Of a stretch of DNA of 64,000 bases, positions 52,320 to 61,541 are shown piece by piece (the first letter of the stretch is position 1; each line of letters begins with the position of its first letter). Position numbers and translations under genes: made by a program. Below the pieces are notes generated by a model. It was not told where the DNA came from. It searched no databases and saw nothing but the letters and a program-made list of their open reading frames with translations. Origin of the DNA: an uncultured Verrucomicrobiota bacterium (GTDB lineage: Bacteria; Verrucomicrobiota; Verrucomicrobiia; Verrucomicrobiales; Verrucomicrobiaceae); NCBI GenBank assembly GCA_903838675.1, contig CAILZI010000127.1, positions 1-64,000 of the forward strand, read 5' to 3'.

Positions 52320-53492
52320 ATGCGCTCCCTTCTCTGCCTCGCCTTTCTCACTTCCGCTGCTTTTGCCGCCGACACGCACAAGCTGACCCGTGTCTATGAA
52401 AAGCTCCCCACGGAGCGCCCCATCGCGGTGGTGATCCCGGAGGACGGCAGCGGGCGTGAATTTCTGGCGCTGCAACGTGGTCAGATTTTGATCCTGCCGA
52501 AGGATGAGCAGGGCGCGGAAGCCAAGGCCTTCCTGGATCTCTCCCCACGTGGCATGGAGGCGAAGGACGGGCTGTTTGAAGAAGGGCTCAATGGTCTGGC
52601 CTTCCATCCGAAGTTCAAGGACAACGGCCTCTTCTATCTCTGCTACACGATGCAGAAGCCGAAGCGTCTCGTCATCACCGAGATGAAGGCCAATGGCGAC
52701 AAGGCGGACGAAAGCACCGAACGCTCGCTGCTGGAAATCCCTCTGGTGAACTGGAACCACCACGGCGGCAACATCGTCTTCGGCCCCGATGGCTTTCTCT
52801 ACATCGGTGTGGGTGACACCTCAAAGCGCAACGGTGAACTGAAGATGTCCCAGCTCAACGCCACGCTCTACGGCAAGATCCTCCGCATCGACGTCAACAG
52901 CCGCGAGTACTCCAAAGCCTACGGCATCCCTGCCGACAACCCCTATGCCAGCGGCGTGAACGCCCTGCCGCAGATCTATGCCAACGGCATCCGCAATCCC
53001 TGGGGCCTGAGCTTTGACGCCAAAGGCCACCTCTGGTGCGCCGACGTGGGCCAGGACATCTGGGAAGAAATCAACTGGATCACCAACGGCGGCAACTACG
53101 GCTGGAACTTCCGCGAAGGCCCCGCCGCTTTCCCTCTGAACACTGACACACCTCCTGCAGACGCCAAGTTCATCGAGCCCATCCATGCCTACAGCCACGC
53201 CGACGGCCTCAGCATCACCGGCGGCATCGTTTACACCGGCAAGTCTCTGCCCGAGCTGCAGGGTGCCTACGTCTATGGCGACTTTATTCTCGGCAAAGTC
53301 TGGGCGCTCAAGACCGACGACAGCGGCAAGGAAGTGAGCAATGCACTGCTCTACACCAGCCCGCAGACACCCGCCACGGATCCCAAGAAGAAGCCCACCG
53401 TGCTGGTCAAACCCACTGCCTTCTGCGCCAACGCGGCCGGAGAGATGCTCGTGCTCGACTGGAATGGCGCGATCTACAAGCTTGGGAAGTAG
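52320..53492 (+). CDS. PQQ-dependent sugar dehydrogenase (GSDH/aldose type), secreted
   Basis: This 390-residue protein has a signal peptide (MRSLLCLAFLTSAAFAADT) and a six-bladed propeller of the soluble glucose/sorbosone dehydrogenase family. Family segments are GLNGLAFHPKFKDNGLFYL with its His, NHHGGNIVFGPDGFLYIGVGD, and NGIRNPWGLSFD followed by DVGQDIWEEINW. Members oxidise aldoses in the periplasm using PQQ; PQQ genes are not in the window and the exact substrate is unknown. It is divergent from proS across a 195-base gap. Confidence 0.9.
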   Translation: MRSLLCLAFLTSAAFAADTHKLTRVYEKLPTERPIAVVIPEDGSGREFLALQRGQILILPKDEQGAEAKAFLDLSPRGMEAKDGLFEEGLNGLAFHPKFKDNGLFYLCYTMQKPKRLVITEMKANGDKADESTERSLLEIPLVNWNHHGGNIVFGPDGFLYIGVGDTSKRNGELKMSQLNATLYGKILRIDVNSREYSKAYGIPADNPYASGVNALPQIYANGIRNPWGLSFDAKGHLWCADVGQDIWEEINWITNGGNYGWNFREGPAAFPLNTDTPPADAKFIEPIHAYSHADGLSITGGIVYTGKSLPELQGAYVYGDFILGKVWALKTDDSGKEVSNALLYTSPQTPATDPKKKPTVLVKPTAFCANAAGEMLVLDWNGAIYKLGK

Positions 53493-53529
53493 ACGAACCA
53501 TCCCCTCGACATGAGTCGCTCCAGCTCAG

Positions 53530-53907
53530 CTAATGAGCATGGAGCGGACGGCCGTCGAGGAGATTGTCGATGTTGTTGGCGAGCATCAGCATCACGACAA
53601 GGACAACGACCGCCCACAACAACGCCAGCAACACGGCCTCTACGCAAAACCTCCTGATGTCCCGTGAAGGCCGGCATATCCACCGCCAGCTAAGGAAAGG
53701 CAACCACGCCAAATAGACAAAAAGCAGGGGATAATAAGCCACCAGCACCAAATCGCGCAGGTAGATTGGATACCCGCCAGCATTCGTCCAAAAGTCCGGG
53801 GTCTCCCGCAGCCACACAAAAGGCAACAACAGCCCGGCCATCAAAAAGGCCGCTGCGTAAAACAGCAGCTTTAAGATGGGAATTGGCTGGCTCTCGCTTT
53901 TTATCAT
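53530..53907 (-). CDS. Small membrane protein, unknown function
   Basis: The 125-residue protein (ATG 53907) starts MIKSESQPIPILKLLF and has three or four hydrophobic helices: LFYAAAFLMAGLLLPFVWL, LRDLVLVAYYPLLFVYLAWL and VEAVLLALLWAVVVLVVMLML. It ends with ANNIDNLLDGRPLHAH. The frame stays open up to a GTG at 54081, adding 58 residues with Lys/Ala content, which may or may not be translated. It converges on the sugar dehydrogenase gene. Family is not recognised. Confidence 0.6.
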   Translation of the reverse strand: MIKSESQPIPILKLLFYAAAFLMAGLLLPFVWLRETPDFWTNAGGYPIYLRDLVLVAYYPLLFVYLAWLPFLSWRWICRPSRDIRRFCVEAVLLALLWAVVVLVVMLMLANNIDNLLDGRPLHAH

Positions 53908-54115
53908 CCTCGTAAAGAAAGCACGCTCATACAACTTGGAAACCGCCCATTGATAAGGATGAGCCCACTGCCACGCTACGCATACCTTTACCGCAATCTT
54001 CGCCGCCAAGGGAGAATGAACGCCAGGATTGGCCTTCTTGACACATTTCTTGGCCGCCTCCCCTCTGACGAAAGTCTTCACCCCCCACGTGCGTAATTCA
54101 CCCCATCATCCAACT

Positions 54116-57100
54116 ATGATGTCCAAAACCACCCTTTCGCTGACCTGTGCGGCTTTTGCTGCAGTGTCCCTTCATGCCCAGGATTCTGCCGAAAAAATCA
54201 CCTATCAGGATCACATCCGCCCGCTGCTGGAGAACAAATGCTTCTCCTGCCACAATCCCGATAAAAAGAAGGGTGACCTCGATCTGACCAGCTTTGGCGC
54301 GCTCATGAACGGCGGCGGTGGTGGTTCCGTGGTCGATCCGGGCAATGCGGACAGCAGCCGCATCTGGAGCACCTGTGCGAAAAAGGAAGAGCCCTTCATG
54401 CCGCCGGAAGGTGCGCCGCTGGGTCAGAAGGATCTCGATCTCATCGCCGCATGGATCAAAGGTGGCATCCTCGACACCAAGTCGAGCCTCGCCAAAAAAT
54501 CGACCAAGCCGAAGGTGGACATGGCGGTCACCGTCACCAGTGGCAAACCAGCAGGCCCCATCGCCAAGCCGGAGCACGTGCTGCTGGAGCCCGTCATCGT
54601 CACCCAGCACACCACCGCCATCACGGCCATGGCCGCCAGCCCGTGGACCTCGCTGATGGCACTGGCCGCGCCGAAGCAGATCCTGCTCTACGATACTGAC
54701 ACGAAGCAGCTCGTCGGCATTTTCCCCTACACCGAAGGCTATGCGCGCAGCCTGCGCTTCAGCCGCAATGGCTCCCTGCTCATCATGGGCGGCGGTCGTG
54801 CGGGTAAAAACGGCCACGCGATTGTGTGGGATGTCAAAACCGGCAAACGCATCACCGAAGTCGGCAAGGAATTCGACCAGGTGATGTCCGCCGACATCAG
54901 CCCCGATCATAAATTGATCGCCATCGGCAGCCCATCGAAAAAGGTCAAGGTGTACAACACCGCCAACGGCGAAGAAGAATACGTCATCAGCAAGCACACC
55001 GAGTGGGTGATGAGCACCGCCTTCAGCCCCGATGGCGTGCTGCTGGCCACCAGCGACCGCAATGGCAACGTCAATGTCTGGGAAGCTGACAATGGCGGCG
55101 AGTTTTACATCCTCGGCCAGCACAAAGGCTCCTGCGTGGACCTCGCCTGGCGCGCTGACTCGAACATTCTCGCCTCCTGCTCCATGGACGGCACGATCAG
55201 CACCTGGGAAATGAATGAAGGCAAGCAGGTCAAAAACTGGCCCGCCCACGGTGGTGGCGTGCAGTCCGTTTCCTTCACGCCCGATGGCAAGATCGTTTCC
55301 TCCGGCAACGACGGCCTCGTCCGCGTCTGGGACATCAACGGCAACAAACTCGGCGAAGCGCCGAGCCAGGGCGACCTCGTCACCAAAGTGGTCGCGCTCT
55401 TCGACTCCAAATCCGCCATCTCCGCCAACTGGCGCGGCGAGATCAAGCTCTGGAACCTCGGCGCTCCAGCGCTCACGGAAGCTGGGCAGCTCACCAGCAA
55501 TCCTTCGCTGATTTCCCAGCGCATCGTGCAGACTGAGCAGCGTCTGGCCGAGCTCACCACCAAGCTGCCTGCGCTGCAGGGAGCCATCAAATCCGCCGAG
55601 GCAGACGCCAAGGCACGCGATGAGGCACTGGCCAAAGTCCGTGCTGAAGTCGCCGCCACCGAAGCGCGCAGCAAGAATCTCCCCGGCGAGATCGCCAATG
55701 ACGAGAAAGCCCTCGCCGAGCTGAAGGCCGCCCGCACCAAGGCCGAGCAGGACAAAGCCGCCCGCACCGCTGCCATCAAAGCCTACGCTGAAAAATCCAC
55801 CAAGATCGCCGCACAGGAAAAAGAGCTCGCCCCTGTCGCCGCAGAAGCTGCCAAACTGGCCGCTGCCGACAAGGCCGTGGCAGACAGCAGCGCGGCGCTC
55901 GAAGCCGCCAAAAAGGAACTCGCCGCCAAAGCCGGTGATGCAGCCCTCACTGCCAAGGTCAAGGACAGCGAAGGCAAGCTCGCCGCAGCGAAGGCCGAGC
56001 AGCAGAAGATCGCCCCAGCCAAAGCCAAGGCCGATCAACTCACCGCCGCCATCGCCAAGGCAAAGGCTGAACTGGGCGCCTCACCTGCTGCCCCGACGGA
56101 TCTCGACAAGCTGATCACGGAGACCGACGCCAAGATCAAAGCCACCGCCGATGGCATCGCGGCAAAGAAAGCCGAACTGCCAAAACTGCCCGCACTGGTG
56201 AAGGCCGGTCCAGATCGCATCAAGAATGCAGAGTCCAATGCCGTCACCGGCAAAAACAACCTGGTTGCAGCACAGACCGCCGCGAAGTCTGCGAGCGATG
56301 AAATCGGCATCCTGCAAAAAGTCCCCACTGAATTGAAGGCCGCCCAGTTCAACACCGGCGTGCTCGTCGAGAAGGAAAAACTCGCGAAGCTCGAAGGGGA
56401 TTTCAACGACTTCACCGAAGCCAAAAAAGATGCCGAAGCCGCCAAGGTCTCTGCTGCAGCACGCATTGAGGAATCCAAAAAGGCCATCGCCGCATCCACC
56501 GCCGCGCAGCCCGGACTGGAAGCCGCGCTGAAGAAAGTGCAGGGAGAGCAGACCGGTCTCGAAACCAGCATCAAACCCACGCGCGACGCCGATGCCGCAG
56601 CCGCCGCCAAGGTGAATGAGCAGAAGGCCATCATCACCACCAAGGAAGCTGAAATCGCCGCTGCCGCCAAAGCCAAGGATGAAGGCATCGCCGCCGCCAA
56701 GAAAGCCGCCGAGGACATCGCCAAGCTCATCGAGACGAAGAAGAGCCTCGCTGAAGTGGCAGGCAAGCTCGCCGCCCCGGAAAAAGCGGTGAAAGCCAAG
56801 CAGGATGCTGTGGCACCGAAAGATGCCGCTCTGGCTGCCGCCAAAAAAGCGCATGCTGACGCCACCGCTGACCTCGCCAACAAAGCTAAGGCCGACAAAG
56901 ATGCTGAAGCTGCACTGGCTGCTGCGACTGCCGCCCAGGCCGCTGCTGAAAAAGCCCTGACTGACACCCGCGCCAAGCAAAAGCCCGCTGCTGACGCCGT
57001 GGCCGCAGCCAAGAAAGAACTCGCCGCCAAAGCAGGCGATCCCGCCCTCACCGCCAAAGTCGCCGAAGCTGAAAAAGCAGTGGCAGACATCGCCAATGCC

Positions 57101-57739
57101 ATCAAGGCAGCGGAAGGCGAAGCAGGCGCTAAAAAGAATGCCCGCAATGAGGCCGCGAAAGCCCGTGACGTGGCCAAAACCGCCAACAACCCGCAGAACG
57201 TGAACAAAGCCCTGGCCGCGATCAAGACCGCCGAGCAGCAGCTTGCCCAGGCCAAGACCGAACTCGCCAATGCTGAGAAAGTAGCCGCGACGCCGCGTGC
57301 GCAGCGTGATGCCATTCAGAAGGAGATCGAAGCCCAGTCCAAGGCCCTCGCTGAGAAGCAGGCCGCTCCGGCTGCGCTCGAAAAGGATTTGGCCGCCAAG
57401 GTCGCGCCACTGAATGCCGCCATCGCCGCCGCCAAGACCGCCCTGCCACCGCTGGAGCAGGCCTACGCCGCCGCCCATGGTAAGCTGGAAGCCGAGCAGA
57501 AAGTGCTCGACGCCAAGAAGGCTGATGTCGCCAAAGCGAACGCCGATTTCGAAGGCGCCAAGAAGAAGAAAACCGACGCCGAAGCCACCATCGCCGCCGC
57601 CACCAAGGAAATTCCCGAGAAGGACAAGATCATCGCCGAAGCCACCGCCGAACTCGCCAAGCTCCAGCCGCAGCTCGAACCGATGCGCACCAAGGTGAAG
57701 CAGATGAACGACCAGTATCTCACGATGCTGCCGAAGTAA
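54116..57739 (+). CDS. Cytochrome c/WD40/coiled-coil giant secreted protein
   Basis: The 1207-residue protein has a signal peptide (about 1-21), then a planctomycete-type cytochrome c domain with CFSCH (Cys42, Cys45, His46) and FMPPEG (Met95 as likely axial ligand). A WD40 propeller of about seven blades covers roughly 165-470 (ISPDHKLIAIG, FSPDGVLLATSD, FTPDGKIVSSG). The last 700 residues are an Ala/Lys/Glu heptad-rich coiled coil with repeats such as KKELAAKAGD.ALTAKV. Cytochrome plus WD40 fusions are typical of Planctomycetes and Verrucomicrobia and often partner with DUF1501/DUF1553 proteins, but none is next to it here. Long antisense frames over the coiled coil are artefacts. Confidence 0.85.
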   Translation: MMSKTTLSLTCAAFAAVSLHAQDSAEKITYQDHIRPLLENKCFSCHNPDKKKGDLDLTSFGALMNGGGGGSVVDPGNADSSRIWSTCAKKEEPFMPPEGAPLGQKDLDLIAAWIKGGILDTKSSLAKKSTKPKVDMAVTVTSGKPAGPIAKPEHVLLEPVIVTQHTTAITAMAASPWTSLMALAAPKQILLYDTDTKQLVGIFPYTEGYARSLRFSRNGSLLIMGGGRAGKNGHAIVWDVKTGKRITEVGKEFDQVMSADISPDHKLIAIGSPSKKVKVYNTANGEEEYVISKHTEWVMSTAFSPDGVLLATSDRNGNVNVWEADNGGEFYILGQHKGSCVDLAWRADSNILASCSMDGTISTWEMNEGKQVKNWPAHGGGVQSVSFTPDGKIVSSGNDGLVRVWDINGNKLGEAPSQGDLVTKVVALFDSKSAISANWRGEIKLWNLGAPALTEAGQLTSNPSLISQRIVQTEQRLAELTTKLPALQGAIKSAEADAKARDEALAKVRAEVAATEARSKNLPGEIANDEKALAELKAARTKAEQDKAARTAAIKAYAEKSTKIAAQEKELAPVAAEAAKLAAADKAVADSSAALEAAKKELAAKAGDAALTAKVKDSEGKLAAAKAEQQKIAPAKAKADQLTAAIAKAKAELGASPAAPTDLDKLITETDAKIKATADGIAAKKAELPKLPALVKAGPDRIKNAESNAVTGKNNLVAAQTAAKSASDEIGILQKVPTELKAAQFNTGVLVEKEKLAKLEGDFNDFTEAKKDAEAAKVSAAARIEESKKAIAASTAAQPGLEAALKKVQGEQTGLETSIKPTRDADAAAAAKVNEQKAIITTKEAEIAAAAKAKDEGIAAAKKAAEDIAKLIETKKSLAEVAGKLAAPEKAVKAKQDAVAPKDAALAAAKKAHADATADLANKAKADKDAEAALAAATAAQAAAEKALTDTRAKQKPAADAVAAAKKELAAKAGDPALTAKVAEAEKAVADIANAIKAAEGEAGAKKNARNEAAKARDVAKTANNPQNVNKALAAIKTAEQQLAQAKTELANAEKVAATPRAQRDAIQKEIEAQSKALAEKQAAPAALEKDLAAKVAPLNAAIAAAKTALPPLEQAYAAAHGKLEAEQKVLDAKKADVAKANADFEGAKKKKTDAEATIAAATKEIPEKDKIIAEATAELAKLQPQLEPMRTKVKQMNDQYLTMLPK

Positions 57740-57743
57740 CGCT

Positions 57744-57796
57744 GGGAGCGACCCGCTGGGACCGCGGCATTCCAATGCCGCATTCTCGACGCTCCC
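57744..57796. repeat. Intergenic palindromic repeat, copy 1
   Basis: The outer arms GGGAGCG (57744-57750) and CGCTCCC (57790-57796) enclose an inner palindrome GCGGCATT-CC-AATGCCGC at 57764-57781. The same nested layout recurs at 59409-59446 and, inverted, at 59541-59564. It lies in the gap between the giant cytochrome gene and the GYF_2 genes. REP-like sequence or terminator functions are possible. Confidence 0.8.
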
Positions 57797-57865
57797 GCCA
57801 CGCCTCAGGCAGCCGTTAAAAACCTCTCGACACCCGGGGCCGGTCACCATTAAAAACCGGCACCT

Positions 57866-58594
57866 ATGAGCGCCTACCAAGTCACCCGCGAAGGTCAGAA
57901 TCTTGGCTCCTTTGAAATGAGCCAGATCCAGGAGGGGCTGCAGACTGGCTCCTTGCTTGCCACCGACTGGGGCTGGTGCGAGGGCATGTCCGGCTGGCAG
58001 GGACTGGCTGAGATTGCCGCTGCAGCCCCGCCACCGAAGACCAAAGGCATTTCATCCCCGCTGAGCGCTCCGGTCAAGAAAGGCGCAGGCGTGAAGAATG
58101 ACAGCCTCAATCCCTACGCCGCGCCCGCATCCAATACACAGGCAGCCCCCAGTGGCACGGTGCCAGCGGCCATCATCTCCGAGCTTAAAGGCACCAGGCC
58201 CTGGGTGCGATTGATCTCCGTGGTGATGTGGGTCGGCTTCTCACTGATGATGCTGCACTTCCTGTCCTTCCTTGTTTTTGGGGCCGCCGGGGTGAGTTCA
58301 CTCGCCAAAGTTGGCTACCAGGGGCTGGGCGTCGGGGTGATGATCTGCGTAGCGATTGTCTACGGGATTATTGCCATGCTCATCATCTATCCCGCCATGA
58401 AACTGACCAAGTATGCCACGAACATTTCCCGGCTTGCGGATTCGGTGTCATTTGAAGATCTGGCTGCAGCGCTCGCTGAGCAGCGCCGCTTCTGGAAGTT
58501 CCATGGCATTCTCCTGACCATCAATCTGAGCATGATCGCACTGTTTTTGCTTCTGATCCTGGCAGGTGCCGGCTTCGGCAGCCTCTCACGTTGA
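57866..58594 (+). CDS. GYF_2-domain membrane protein, copy 1
   Basis: The 242-residue protein begins with a GYF_2 (DUF4339) domain: YQVTREGQNLGSFEMSQIQE, then a glycine/tryptophan core GWCEGMSGWQGLAEIA (residues 3-55). A Pro/Ala linker and three membrane helices follow: VMWVGFSLMMLHFLSFLVFG, VMICVAIVYGIIAMLIIY and the C-terminal LTINLSMIALFLLLILAG. It is a tandem paralogue of the next gene. GYF_2 proteins are abundant in Verrucomicrobia and presumably bind Pro-rich partners; the Pro-rich 909-residue protein in this window is a possible, untested, partner type. Confidence 0.85.
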   Translation: MSAYQVTREGQNLGSFEMSQIQEGLQTGSLLATDWGWCEGMSGWQGLAEIAAAAPPPKTKGISSPLSAPVKKGAGVKNDSLNPYAAPASNTQAAPSGTVPAAIISELKGTRPWVRLISVVMWVGFSLMMLHFLSFLVFGAAGVSSLAKVGYQGLGVGVMICVAIVYGIIAMLIIYPAMKLTKYATNISRLADSVSFEDLAAALAEQRRFWKFHGILLTINLSMIALFLLLILAGAGFGSLSR

Positions 58595-58699
58595 TGAAAG
58601 GCGGCGGTGCAGGCGGGAGTCGTGCTCGCAGGACATGAGAGCCTTCCGGCCAAAACACCTCGGCATCTGGGCACGTTCACTGCTTGGAGCCCGGCACGT

Positions 58700-59392
58700 A
58701 TGAGCGCCTATTTGGTCACCCGCGAAGGTCAGGAGCTTGGCACCTTCAAAACCTCCAAGATCGAAAAAGGTCTGAAGACCGGTTTTTTCCGGGTGTCCGA
58801 TCTGGGCTGGTGTGATGCTTCCGGCTGGCAGGGGCTTTTCGAGATCGCCGGCTCTGCCGATGCTTTAGCATCTCCTTCAAATGCTGCTCTCATGAAATCT
58901 GCAGGCGTGAATCCTGATGACTTCTATCCCTCTGCCTCATCCATTGCCAGTGCCCGGGCAGGCACCAGCTTCATGGTGCCGCCCGCCATCATTGCGGCAC
59001 TCACCAACACCAGGCCGTGGGTGCGGTTCATCGCCGTTGTGATGGGAATGGTCTGCGCTTTGATGATTCCGGCCTGTCTTATCCTGGCAGTGGATGGAGC
59101 GCATTTCTTGAGTGCCACCTCCGCTCCCTGCCTCAATGGGGGCACTCAGAATCTGATCCTGCCGGGCACCTGCCTGCTCGGCACTCTCCTAATCCTCTAC
59201 CCTGCCGTGAAGCTGAGCAATTTTGCTTCAACCGTTGCCCGGCTGCCGAAATCGCAGTCGCTCGCAGATCTGGTCATGGCTCTCACGGAGCAGCAGCGAT
59301 TCTGGAGGTTCTGCGGAATCGCTCTGCTCATTCTCGTGGGCCTGGGCCTGCTGCTTATCATCGGGAGCTTCTTTGTCACCCGGGCGCATTGA
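58700..59392 (+). CDS. GYF_2-domain membrane protein, copy 2
   Basis: The 230-residue paralogue starts MSAYLVTREGQELGTFKTSK with the core DLGWCDASGWQGLFEIAG. The ATG at 58700 (first M at 58607 rejected) aligns with the start of copy 1. Three membrane helices follow (FIAVVMGMVCALMIPACLIL, LPGTCLLGTLLILYPAVKL, IALLILVGLGLLLIIGSFF). The linker is less Pro-rich than in copy 1. Tandem duplication with divergence suggests related but non-identical partners. Confidence 0.85.
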   Translation: MSAYLVTREGQELGTFKTSKIEKGLKTGFFRVSDLGWCDASGWQGLFEIAGSADALASPSNAALMKSAGVNPDDFYPSASSIASARAGTSFMVPPAIIAALTNTRPWVRFIAVVMGMVCALMIPACLILAVDGAHFLSATSAPCLNGGTQNLILPGTCLLGTLLILYPAVKLSNFASTVARLPKSQSLADLVMALTEQQRFWRFCGIALLILVGLGLLLIIGSFFVTRAH

Positions 59393-59404
59393 GCGACAGC
59401 GCCC

Positions 59405-59450
59405 CCCTGGGAGCGCGGCATTCCAATGCCGCATTCTCAGCGCTCCGCCA
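59405..59450. repeat. Intergenic palindromic repeat, copy 2
   Basis: GCGGCATT-CC-AATGCCGC at 59415-59432 is flanked by GGAGCG (59410-59415) and CGCTCC (59441-59446). It matches copy 1 and reads in the same orientation, placed just after the second GYF_2 gene. Confidence 0.8.
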
Positions 59451-59540
59451 GCTCCCCCGACCCCAAGGGGCAATAAAGTCTAAAGCGCCATGAGCAAAGC
59501 GGCATAGCAATCCGGTGCTGACAGGGAGACTCGGATCAGA

Positions 59541-59570
59541 GCGGCATTGGAATGCCGCGCTCCCAGGAGG
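59541..59570. repeat. Intergenic palindromic repeat, copy 3, inverted
   Basis: GCGGCATT-GG-AATGCCGC at 59541-59558 is followed by GCTCCCAGGAGG, the reverse of the leading side of copies 1 and 2. Copies 2 and 3 therefore bracket about 90 bases in head-to-head orientation before metG, like a REP doublet. Confidence 0.8.
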
Positions 59571-59628
59571 CGCAGGGAACACTTGAATTGCAGGAGGAAG
59601 GGAGGCATGGGAATGGCGCGCCCAACCC

Positions 59629-61200
59629 ATGAAGCCCTACTACATCACCACCGCCATCGATTACACCAACGCGCCGCCGCACATCGGCCACGCTTATGAG
59701 AAGGTGCTGGCAGATGTCATGGCCCGCTTCCAGCGGCTGAATGGGCGTGAGGTGTATTTCCTCACCGGCGTGGATCAACACGGGCAGAAGGTGCAAAAAA
59801 GCGCCGACAAGGCCGGGCAGTCGCCTCAGGAGTTCGTGGATGGCGTCACCAAGCATTTCACGGCGCTGTGGGACAAGCTGAACGTGCGCTACGACGGCTG
59901 GGCCGCGACAACGGACATCAAGCACAAGCGCGTGGTGCAGGCCATGCTGCAAAAGCTGCACGACTGCGGCCAGCTTTACAAAAAAAGCTACGGCGGATTC
60001 TACTCTGTGCGTCAGGAGCAGTTCCTCACCGACAAAGAACGCGGCCCGGATGGCAGCTTCGGCGAGGAGTGGGGCGAAGTCGTCGAACTGCAGGAGGAGA
60101 ACTGGTACTTCCGCCTCAGCGACCACGTGGAGTGGCTCAAGAACTACATCCGTGGCAATCCCGATTTCATCTACCCGCCGCACCGCGCCAACGACGTGCT
60201 CAATTCCCTCGATGGCAACGCGCAGGACCTCTGCATCTCGCGCCCGCTGGAGCGCCTGAGCTGGGGCATTCCCCTGCCCTTTGACGAGAAATTCGTGAAC
60301 TACGTCTGGTTCGATGCGCTGACGAATTACATCAGCTTCGCCGGTTACATGGCGGATGAGGTGGGCAACGAAGGCCTGCCGCAGTTTGAAAAAATCTGGC
60401 CTGCGGATGCCGAGATCATCGGCAAAGACATCCTCGTGCCTGCCCATGCCGTCTATTGGCCCATCATGCTGCACGCGCTCGGCTTCCCCGACGACCAGAT
60501 CCCCAAGCTCATCGTGCACGGCTGGTGGAATGTGAAGGGTGCGAAGATGAGCAAGAGCATCGGCAATGTGATCGACCCGAACGTGCTCTCCGACACCTTC
60601 ACGCCGGACGGCCTGCGCTACTACCTCATGCGCGACATCGCCACCGGCTACGATGCGGACTTCAGCGACGAGCGCATCATCATGTCCTACAACAAGGAGC
60701 TCGCCGGTGGTCTGGGCAATCTCTTCAACCGCTCCATCAACATGGCGCAGAAGTATCGCGCTGGGGTGCTGACCCCGGGCGACTACGATGACGAAATCAA
60801 TCAAGCCCTGCGCCAGACCGTGGCCGAGGCCACCCCGCTCTACCTGGAAAAGATGAACGGCTGGGACATCCACGAGGGCATCGCCGCCGCATGGAAGATC
60901 GTCACGCATGCGAATGCGTTTGTAGACAGCACAAAACCCTTCTCCCTCGCCAAAGACCCCGCACAGGCCGCCCGCCTGGACAGCGTGCTCTACCACCTTG
61001 CCGAGGCGCTCACGCATGTCAGTGTGCTGCTCAATCCCATCATGCCCACCGCCATGGCCACCGCCCGTGCCCAGGTCGGCTGGACGCTGCCGGACGGCTT
61101 CAAAGTGAGCGATCTGAAGTGGGGCCTGCTGCCCAGCGGCCACCAGCTCGGTGCGCCCGTGCCGCTGTTTCCACGGTTGGAGATTGCTGAGGAGAAGTAA
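59629..61200 (+). CDS. metG: Methionyl-tRNA synthetase
   Basis: This 523-residue class I synthetase has the HIGH motif as PPHIGHAYE (residues 16-24), GVDQHGQK, the WFDALTNYI segment and KMSKS with its catalytic Lys. The zinc-knuckle region lacks the usual cysteines: GGFYSVRQEQF stands where many MetRS have YC..CE..Y, so this is a Zn-less form. No C-terminal tRNA-binding (Trbp111) domain is present. The ORF starts 59 bases after the last palindromic repeat. Confidence 0.95.
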   Translation: MKPYYITTAIDYTNAPPHIGHAYEKVLADVMARFQRLNGREVYFLTGVDQHGQKVQKSADKAGQSPQEFVDGVTKHFTALWDKLNVRYDGWAATTDIKHKRVVQAMLQKLHDCGQLYKKSYGGFYSVRQEQFLTDKERGPDGSFGEEWGEVVELQEENWYFRLSDHVEWLKNYIRGNPDFIYPPHRANDVLNSLDGNAQDLCISRPLERLSWGIPLPFDEKFVNYVWFDALTNYISFAGYMADEVGNEGLPQFEKIWPADAEIIGKDILVPAHAVYWPIMLHALGFPDDQIPKLIVHGWWNVKGAKMSKSIGNVIDPNVLSDTFTPDGLRYYLMRDIATGYDADFSDERIIMSYNKELAGGLGNLFNRSINMAQKYRAGVLTPGDYDDEINQALRQTVAEATPLYLEKMNGWDIHEGIAAAWKIVTHANAFVDSTKPFSLAKDPAQAARLDSVLYHLAEALTHVSVLLNPIMPTAMATARAQVGWTLPDGFKVSDLKWGLLPSGHQLGAPVPLFPRLEIAEEK

Positions 61201-61541
61201 GGCTCCGCACTCCGGCCGTAGGTTGGGTGTGTTTGGCGCACGGTGATTTCTCAAGCACCACCGCTCCCTTCGCCAAACCGCCCGACTGCGAGAACGTTCG
61301 TACGCCATGAAGTTTGCAGCGCGCTCGCAGACGGACGGCCTGTCGCCACATCCGTCCTACGACGAAAGGCTCGTCTCGTCATTTTTCCCCGCCTGCCCGT
61401 GCGACGCTGAAGGATCGAGGACGAGGACGAGGACGATCAAGCCCCCGCTTTTCGCCCCTTTTTTCATGTTTTTGCGCTCCTTTTGCGGCCATCCCTCCGT
61501 CATTCCGCCCCTTCCCCCTTGCACCCCCCGTCCTTCTGGCT
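61201..61541. other. Intergenic region with pyrimidine-rich leader of carA
   Basis: No credible gene is seen in these 341 bases. Three tandem GAGGAC units are at 61417-61434. From 61441 to the ATG the plus strand is strongly pyrimidine-rich with several C and T runs (for example TTTTTT at about 61462-61467). No clean Shine-Dalgarno site is apparent before carA. A promoter was not identified with confidence. Confidence 0.6.

Noticed and set aside
54098..56038. Long minus-strand ORFs over the giant cytochrome gene (also 56035-57315 and 56081-57880)
   Set aside because: They mirror the GCC/AAG-rich coiled-coil codons and give Gly/Leu/Phe- or Ala/Ser-rich chains without motifs.
59536..61308. A 590-codon minus-strand ORF opposite metG
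   Set aside because: Shadow frame; metG motifs on the plus strand are unambiguous.
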